In this document: positions 63,101 to 64,000 of the stretch, one piece after another
Numbering within the stretch: the first letter of the stretch is position 1
How the letters are laid out: every line of letters begins with the position of its first letter
Source: Effrenium voratum
Lineage: Eukaryota; Sar; Dinophyceae; Suessiales; Symbiodiniaceae
Assembly: GCA_963377175.1 (NCBI GenBank)
Contig: CAUJNA010000857.1
Span: 1,126,501-1,190,500 of the forward strand
Reading direction: 5' to 3'
DNA length: 64,000 nucleotides
Notes under the pieces: generated by a model
Seen by the model: the letters and a program-made list of their open reading frames with translations, nothing else
Database searches by the model: none
What the model was told of the DNA's origin: nothing
Translations under genes and position numbers: made by a program

Positions 63101-63325
63101 ATATCCACGGCAGTCACAATGCCATATCTCGCGAAGAGGCCGGCAATGATGTCCTCCGGAATCTCACCATATACTCGCTGTCAAGATTTGCTCCATGTGT
63201 CCAAGCCAAAACCATGTATTGACAGCTCAGGGTTTTGTTGATTTGGGATGGCCCCTGTGATTGAGAAACCAGGCGGACAATCAGTACTGCTATCGTGCGC
63301 AACCGCAATCACGAGTTTCGTGGTA
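44832..63325 (-). CDS. U2SURP: U2SURP/SR140 (RRC1)-like splicing factor gene, partial, multi-exon
   Basis: Spliced minus-strand gene whose exons, read from 63.3 kb down to 44.8 kb, give RRM, then SURP with its W/P-rich extension, then a CID (RPR) domain. This is the domain order of human U2SURP and plant RRC1, which associate with the U2 snRNP in the nucleus; that role is family knowledge. What I see: an RRM helix with FARYG, an RNP1-like QGYVA, a SURP core FLFHHDSPDNLYYRWR, a WWRPPP motif matching the family's WRPPP, and CID helices with MVFCLDK, VTESLTI, IVSDILHN and FEKSLPDIF. Exon phases close at the junctions within each domain using GT, GC and GA donors. The N-terminus is outside the window. 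The segment between SURP and CID is longer than in the human protein. The gene likely continues below 44.8 kb. Other SURP proteins (SUGP, CHERP) lack this RRM-SURP-CID order. Confidence 0.85.
45550..45624. mobile_element. TIR element family 3
   Basis: CTGAGGCTGGACGAGTCCGT ... ACGGATTTCGCAACCATCCA followed by CAG; TA on the left, CA on the right. Confidence 0.7.
45687..45713 (-). CDS. U2SURP-like micro-exon: CID tryptophan helix
   Basis: 27 bp, nine codons: IARLLKIWE, after acceptor TTCATGCCAG. It matches RVLKVLQVWADW / RVMTCFRAWEDW. A GA donor (GAG then GACCTG) joins it in frame to DWGLF of the next exon; a GT donor seven bases further would break the frame. Confidence 0.7.
46975..47067. mobile_element. 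TIR element family 2
   Basis: CGGCTCAAAACATG ... CCTTTTGAGCCACACC; inside the intron just below the CID helix-6 exon. Confidence 0.7.
47146..47195 (-). CDS. U2SURP-like exon: CID helix 6
   Basis: 50 bp after acceptor CCCGCTCGAG. It reads LHRSESKLQASQAKEQ, matching the YHSVHGRITAEALRERV segment. A GC donor (GCGGGA) leaves phase 0. Open sequence continues downstream, but the family match stops here and resumes at 45.7 kb. Confidence 0.7.
47423..47480 (-). CDS. U2SURP-like exon: CID helix 5
   Basis: 58 bp after acceptor GTCGCGAG. It encodes RYRREFEKSLPDIFEQFEV, aligning with plant AYRTKFEATLPDIMESFND. A GC donor (GCAGCT) leaves one base, which makes Gly with the next exon. Confidence 0.85.
47702..47759 (-). 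CDS. U2SURP-like exon: CID helix 4
   Basis: 58 bp after acceptor AGCGGTCAG. It encodes LMIVSDILHNTTSSRPAAW, the best-conserved CID segment (family RLMLVSDILHNSSAP). The GC donor GCGTGC closes it in phase 0. Confidence 0.85.
47985..48300. repeat. Degenerate internal repeat
   Basis: Phrases like GTTGGATCGCTCTCGTTGC, GTTGTATCGCTCTTGTC and GTTGGATCTCTCTCGTTGC recur about every 60-65 bp, alternating with AAATCAACCCTCTGC. No gene read here; lies in the CID intron between 47759 and 48823. Confidence 0.6.
48823..48854 (-). CDS. U2SURP-like micro-exon: CID, AETEIPLKMA
   Basis: 32 bp between GGCTCTCTAAG and a GC donor (GCCAG then GCAGAT). It reads AETEIPLKMA plus two bases that complete Arg with the next exon. 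This equals the family's LKTPLPKKIAR / LKETPIPTKVAR. Joined to the previous exon it reads VTESLTI-AETEIPLKMAR without a gap. Confidence 0.75.
49373..49446 (-). CDS. U2SURP-like exon: CID helix 3
   Basis: 74 bp. It encodes HTLEAIEITETVTESLTI at its end, aligning with AEAAEEIVDCITESLSI. The acceptor AACCGGAG fits the one base carried from the previous exon. A GC donor (ATT then GCCCGG) leaves phase 0. Confidence 0.75.
49849..49945. mobile_element. TIR element family 3, long matching arms
   Basis: CTGTGGATGGACAAAATCCT ... AGATTTTGTCCATCCACAG; arms match over about 28 bp including GCACCAG / CTGGTGC. TA on the right. Confidence 0.85.
50069..50134. repeat. (AC)n repeat
   Basis: CA dinucleotide run with GACA interruptions. 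Confidence 0.9.
50211..50272 (-). CDS. U2SURP-like exon: CID helix 2
   Basis: 62 bp ending at a perfect donor GTGAGTGG. It encodes LNARGNRASILETMVFCLDK, aligning with the family's LTPRKNDIGDAMVFCLNN. The acceptor is TCGCGCAG; a second possible acceptor lies at 50258. Confidence 0.8.
50344..50421. mobile_element. TIR element family 5
   Basis: AGGAATGACCAAGGGTGTTG, GGGAATGAACCCAG, GGAAACC and right end GGTTGGGTCATTCCC. Confidence 0.75.
50870..50924 (-). CDS. U2SURP-like exon: CID helix 1
   Basis: 55 bp after acceptor AAAATCCGAG. It encodes KRLSDEDWSTLEQLLRN, matching the family's LKEEQRDKLEEILRGL at the start of the CID. The donor GTCCAG leaves two bases that make Val with the next exon. Reading through would give further open sequence, so the donor is inferred from alignment. 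Confidence 0.75.
51335..51466. mobile_element. TIR element family 3, TA flanks
   Basis: CCGTGGATGGACGAAATCCT ... GGATTTTGCAAACCATCCAC followed by AG, with TA on both sides. Confidence 0.8.
51870..51933 (-). CDS. U2SURP-like linker exon, basic
   Basis: 64 bp after acceptor CCAATAG. It encodes LLQERQKRDRNRTMAGGLNL. A GC donor (AGG then GCCAGC) closes it. It continues the charged character of the coiled-coil exon and precedes the CID. Confidence 0.5.
52200..52282. repeat. Minisatellite, unit about 34-36 bp
   Basis: CCCCGCAACATGCTGGGCGT followed by TCCTTTTGGC occurs twice in tandem, with partial copies at both ends. Confidence 0.85.
52333..52429 (-). CDS. U2SURP-like linker exon, coiled coil
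   Basis: About 97 bp after acceptor GTCAACCGCCAG. It encodes LAKRQQRLEERERQRLEERA, an unmistakable charged coiled-coil or single alpha helix. The downstream edge is uncertain: an in-frame stop follows PRG, so a donor (probably GC) must lie just before it. Confidence 0.65.
52604..52661 (-). CDS. U2SURP-like linker micro-exon
   Basis: 58 bp between TTTTTCTGTGCACAG and GTGACT, both strong sites. It reads NSVLPASWTQEDIEEARG. The acidic helix and position suggest part of the SURP-to-CID linker. Confidence 0.6.
52971..53063. mobile_element. TIR element family 1, CATGTA duplication
   Basis: GCCATGGGTCAAAA ... TTTTGACCCACAGC with perfect CATGTA on both sides. Confidence 0.9.
53222..53371 (-). CDS. 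U2SURP-like linker exon, Ala/Pro-rich (candidate)
   Basis: 150 bp, 50 codons, phase 0, bounded by GAGCCCCCAG and GTGAGC. It encodes an Ala/Pro-rich stretch (GVPAVPQPPPAPNPATAVKA) ending ADWSNALIRL. It is the GC-richest spot of the region. The Ala/Pro composition resembles proline-rich linkers of splicing factors; membership in this gene is inferred from strand and position. Confidence 0.55.
54451..54544 (-). CDS. U2SURP-like linker exon, charged helix (candidate)
   Basis: Minus-strand reading AAIQAAEKKRKSKFSSDAEA continuing VGRWVASVEAKG. The donor is GTAGCC and the acceptor CATCCGAG. A TIR element (54563-54659) ends 18 bp upstream. The position places it between SURP and CID. There is no direct human counterpart, and the phase to the neighbouring exons is not settled. 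Confidence 0.55.
54563..54659. mobile_element. TIR element family 1 near a linker exon
   Basis: GGTGTGGGTCAAAA ... TTTTGACCCACAGC; flanks share ACAT. It lies 18 bp from the acceptor of the exon at 54451-54544. Confidence 0.8.
55080..56150. repeat. AT-rich block with degenerate 200-240 bp repeat
   Basis: Composition drops sharply to AT-rich here, unlike the rest of the window. The string CAGAGGTCCCAAA or close variants recurs near 55188, 55392 and 55636, each preceded by related sequence (AAGTAGAACTTGAC, AGTAGA..TT). This suggests about three degenerate tandem units. No open frame of note. Confidence 0.6.
56354..57039 (+). pseudogene. Nested zinc-finger-like gene or retrogene with two frame breaks
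   Basis: Plus-strand, GC-rich, intron-poor coding sequence inside a U2SURP-like intron. It starts MEYKCPRCMARFGKKASWQR followed by HRATQC, a CxxC...HxxxxC zinc-finger-like knuckle. Near 56695 the frame shifts by one base to FHAVRAMLDDLLKLADHHFL and LRYIATMGSPVCKAPREELG. An in-frame TGA at 56860-56862 interrupts an acidic/Ser stretch, after which the frame continues as a Lys-Ala-Pro tail (AAPKAKAKAKAK) like a histone H1 tail and ends GWCALQAAIKQGDY before a possible donor GTGGGTGG at 57040. Single-base breaks could be decay or sequence error. Confidence 0.55.
57170..57432 (-). other. Intron segment with spurious open frame
   Basis: Immediately below the WRPPP exon the minus strand stays open to 57170 (ALQ-free, ends VKPDSIVNQHG). 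Because the splice donor at 57432 is strong and the family match ends there, I treat this as intron. Confidence 0.4.
57433..57489 (-). CDS. U2SURP-like exon: WRPPP motif
   Basis: 57 bp bounded by acceptor TTTGCACCCCAG and donor GTGAGC. With the carried base from the previous exon it reads RGRWWRPPPCEVPAPRVAS. This matches the conserved FWRPPPL/RWIPPPLP segment after SURP in animals and plants. Confidence 0.8.
57538..57690. repeat. AAAC/AACC tetranucleotide array
   Basis: Imperfect CAAA and CCAA units over about 150 bp, inside the intron between the SURP and WRPPP exons. Confidence 0.9.
58583..58644 (-). CDS. U2SURP-like exon: post-SURP RMF segment
   Basis: 62 bp after acceptor CAACCTTGCAG. 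It encodes MFAFTQRDNFKAGVWFCTPL, preceded by the junction Arg, so it reads RMF as in the family's DFRMFKNGSFWRPPP. The donor is GTTTCA, leaving one base. The antisense reading is also open but lacks a family match. Confidence 0.75.
58780..58891 (-). CDS. U2SURP-like exon: SURP core
   Basis: 112 bp after acceptor ATGTGTTAG. It encodes GMFDFLFHHDSPDNLYYRWR followed by a basic tail. In human U2SURP the same place reads [20 protein letters not shown], the signature end of the SURP module. The donor is GTCAGG. The two carried bases plus the first base of the next exon make an Arg codon. Confidence 0.9.
59353..59412 (-). CDS. U2SURP-like exon: SURP helices, first half
   Basis: 60 bp between acceptor GATGTCCACAG and a strong donor GTGAGTCG. 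It encodes SISRYVAQEGFNFEQLIMQ, matching the family's FVVREGPMFEAMIMNRE. The exon starts after one carried base and ends with one carried base, agreeing with both neighbours. Confidence 0.85.
59932..60007 (-). CDS. U2SURP-like exon: N-terminal flank of SURP
   Basis: 76 bp after acceptor TTTGATGGCAG. It encodes DGNSRLIVVEVPDAKKRRII followed by DRLAR, matching the family segment VKVVIPTERNLLALIHRM before SURP helix 1. The phase to the next exon closes if a GC donor (GCGAGG) is used; a nearby GA donor is the alternative. Confidence 0.7.
60047..60204. repeat. GGTT/GGCT tetranucleotide array
   Basis: TTGG units pass into GGCT units, then TGTC, GGCT and TTGG again. It sits about 40 bp upstream of the SURP-flank exon in the minus direction. 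Confidence 0.9.
60935..61032. mobile_element. TIR element family 1, degraded right end
   Basis: GGTGTGGGTCAGAA with the core CTGGCAAATGGAAA; the right end reads ATTTTGACAGC. Confidence 0.6.
61363..61425 (-). CDS. U2SURP-like exon: last RRM strand
   Basis: 63 bp starting in phase 0 after TGACTTCAG. It encodes DALQDREVDGVPLWIEWSKN plus one His, corresponding to the family's NGKMIMSFEMKLGWGKAVP strand. The drawn donor is GTGCCG. A GC donor nine bases further (after CCGCAG, lower edge 61354) also keeps frame and would retain the conserved VP. Confidence 0.75.
61876..61964. mobile_element. TIR element family 2
   Basis: GGTGTGGCTCAAAA ... TGTGTGCCACAGC; flanks CATGTG and CAGGTA agree at four of six positions. 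Confidence 0.75.
62208..62287. repeat. A-rich purine tract
   Basis: AAG/AAAG-rich run of about 80 bp; on the minus strand it is a long pyrimidine tract. Confidence 0.8.
62398..62457 (-). CDS. U2SURP-like exon: RRM helix 2
   Basis: 60 bp, 20 codons: VMMDNRENAQRAKAWNAWDT. It aligns with the family's FMNRRDAERALKNL helix. The acceptor is CCGCCCGAG and the donor GTGCTC. Phase 0 at both ends, joining in frame to exons on both sides. Confidence 0.75.
62807..62857 (-). CDS. U2SURP-like exon: RRM loop and RNP1
   Basis: 51 bp, 17 codons: MFGRRSKEDGRIQGYVA. It aligns with the family's MWPRTEEERxRxxGFVAF, so QGYVA is the RNP1 strand. The acceptor is GGACTGCAG. The donor that keeps frame is a GC (GCG then GCCTTG). 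Confidence 0.8.
63100..63162 (-). CDS. U2SURP-like exon: RRM helix 1 and strand 2
   Basis: 63 bp, 21 codons, phase 0 at both ends. It encodes IPEDIIAGLFARYGIVTAVD plus one Ile, matching the family pattern VTEE..LCxEFGRYGPLASVKI. The acceptor follows GGTGAG; the donor is GTGTGA. It joins directly in frame to the RNP1 exon. Confidence 0.8.
63295..63325 (-). CDS. U2SURP-like exon: RRM strand 1
   Basis: 31-bp exon reading TTKLVIAVAH, a typical first beta strand (RNP2 position) of an RRM. The acceptor is CCAAAAG. The donor is a GA (CAC then GATAGC), which leaves phase 0 and joins in frame to the next exon. The GA donor is inferred from frame closure and RRM alignment. Confidence 0.6.
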
Positions 63326-63584
63326 CTTTTGGAAACCATGTTCTGCCCCGTTTCAAGAACTAGTTATTGGGGCTTAGCCGCTTCTGGTACGAAACATGGA
63401 GAAAAAACAAGAAGAATGAAAAAAACAAAAACAAAGAAAAAACCAAAAAATGGATTCTGGTACGTTTTTAACTGGTTTTCATAGGGAAGCCAACGGGAAC
63501 CCAAGGACTCGGCGGGTGACGCCCTCAGACTGGCAGCGGCTCCTCGTTGGTCGAGGGAGGCAACTCCCGCCTCAGTGCACATCA

Positions 63585-63652
63585 CTAAAATAGGTTCTGA
63601 AATGGGTGGTGCACCTAGCCCAGAGGTGGTCCCATTGGTTTTGACCCACAGC
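63585..63652. mobile_element. TIR element family 1, left-truncated
   Basis: Right part only: GGTTCTGAAATGGGTGGTGC ... TTTTGACCCACAGC. Confidence 0.7.
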
Positions 63653-64000
63653 CAAGTCAGGACACCTTGACCGAACCGTCATAAGCATTTGGCTCCACGG
63701 TGGCGGCAAAAAAAGGCGAAACAGGGAATCTCTCTCAAGTGGGAAACATCCCCTCAAATTCAGAAGGGACCTTCCCTGCCCTCCAACATGGCCATTCTGC
63801 TGGCAGGTGAAGAAACTGACCTACGAGCTTGAAGTTACCAACTCAGCAGGCCATGCAGGTTCCATTGCAACGTGGGTGGAATTGAAAGTTCATCGTGAAC
63901 AATTGCCGGATTTGTGTACAGGGTAATCGCCGCTTTACTCGCCAAAGCCGGCAACTTCGGGGCTGTGACACATGAAAACCCAAGAACCGTCATTTGTAGG

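Overview
This window is nuclear DNA of an intron-dense protist, most likely a dinoflagellate. There is no bacterial or viral gene layout. Coding sequence occurs as very short exons (27-150 bp) scattered through long non-coding DNA. When neighbouring exons on the minus strand are joined, their reading phases close only if donors of three kinds are used (GT, GC and GA), all with AG acceptors. That donor mix is a known feature of dinoflagellate nuclear genes. Frequent tetranucleotide arrays and many short terminal-inverted-repeat (TIR) elements fit the same assignment. The species cannot be named from the sequence.

Right half (about 37-63.3 kb, minus strand): a gene fragment I identify as a homolog of the U2 snRNP-associated protein U2SURP/SR140 (plant RRC1). 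From high to low coordinate it encodes an RRM (63.3-61.35 kb), a SURP module with its tryptophan/proline-rich extension (60.0-57.4 kb), an extended low-complexity and coiled-coil linker (54.5-51.9 kb) and a CID/RPR domain (50.9-44.8 kb). Candidate exons of an acidic DGVP-type region follow near 42.7-37.3 kb. The N-terminal part lies beyond base 64,000. Within the RRM, the SURP module and the CID the phase of each exon matches that of the next, which is the main evidence. Transcription would give a U2-branch splicing factor whose own gene needs non-canonical donors to be spliced.

Nested in the intron between 57.43 and 54.54 kb, on the opposite strand, is a GC-rich zinc-finger-like gene or retrogene with two frame breaks (56.35-57.04 kb). 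It lies beside an AT-rich block (55.1-56.15 kb) that contains a degenerate repeat of roughly 200-240 bp.

Left half (about 7-25 kb, minus strand): a second exon chain (23.36 to 13.69 kb) also closes in phase, but I cannot recognise its product. Further left are an isolated cwf21-like exon (11.2 kb) and a frame-broken coding relic (7.4-8.06 kb).

Between the exons are at least four families of 70-150 bp TIR elements. Two related families (ends GCTGTGGGTC and GCTGTGGCTC) carry 6-bp target duplications of the form CANNTG; a third (ends CTGTGGATGG) is flanked by TA. There is also a 2.8-kb CTTG-type satellite with higher-order structure (27.28-30.09 kb), a 570-bp AATC array (19.37-19.94 kb) and several dinucleotide runs and minisatellites. 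No tRNA, rRNA, CRISPR array or intact transposase was seen.
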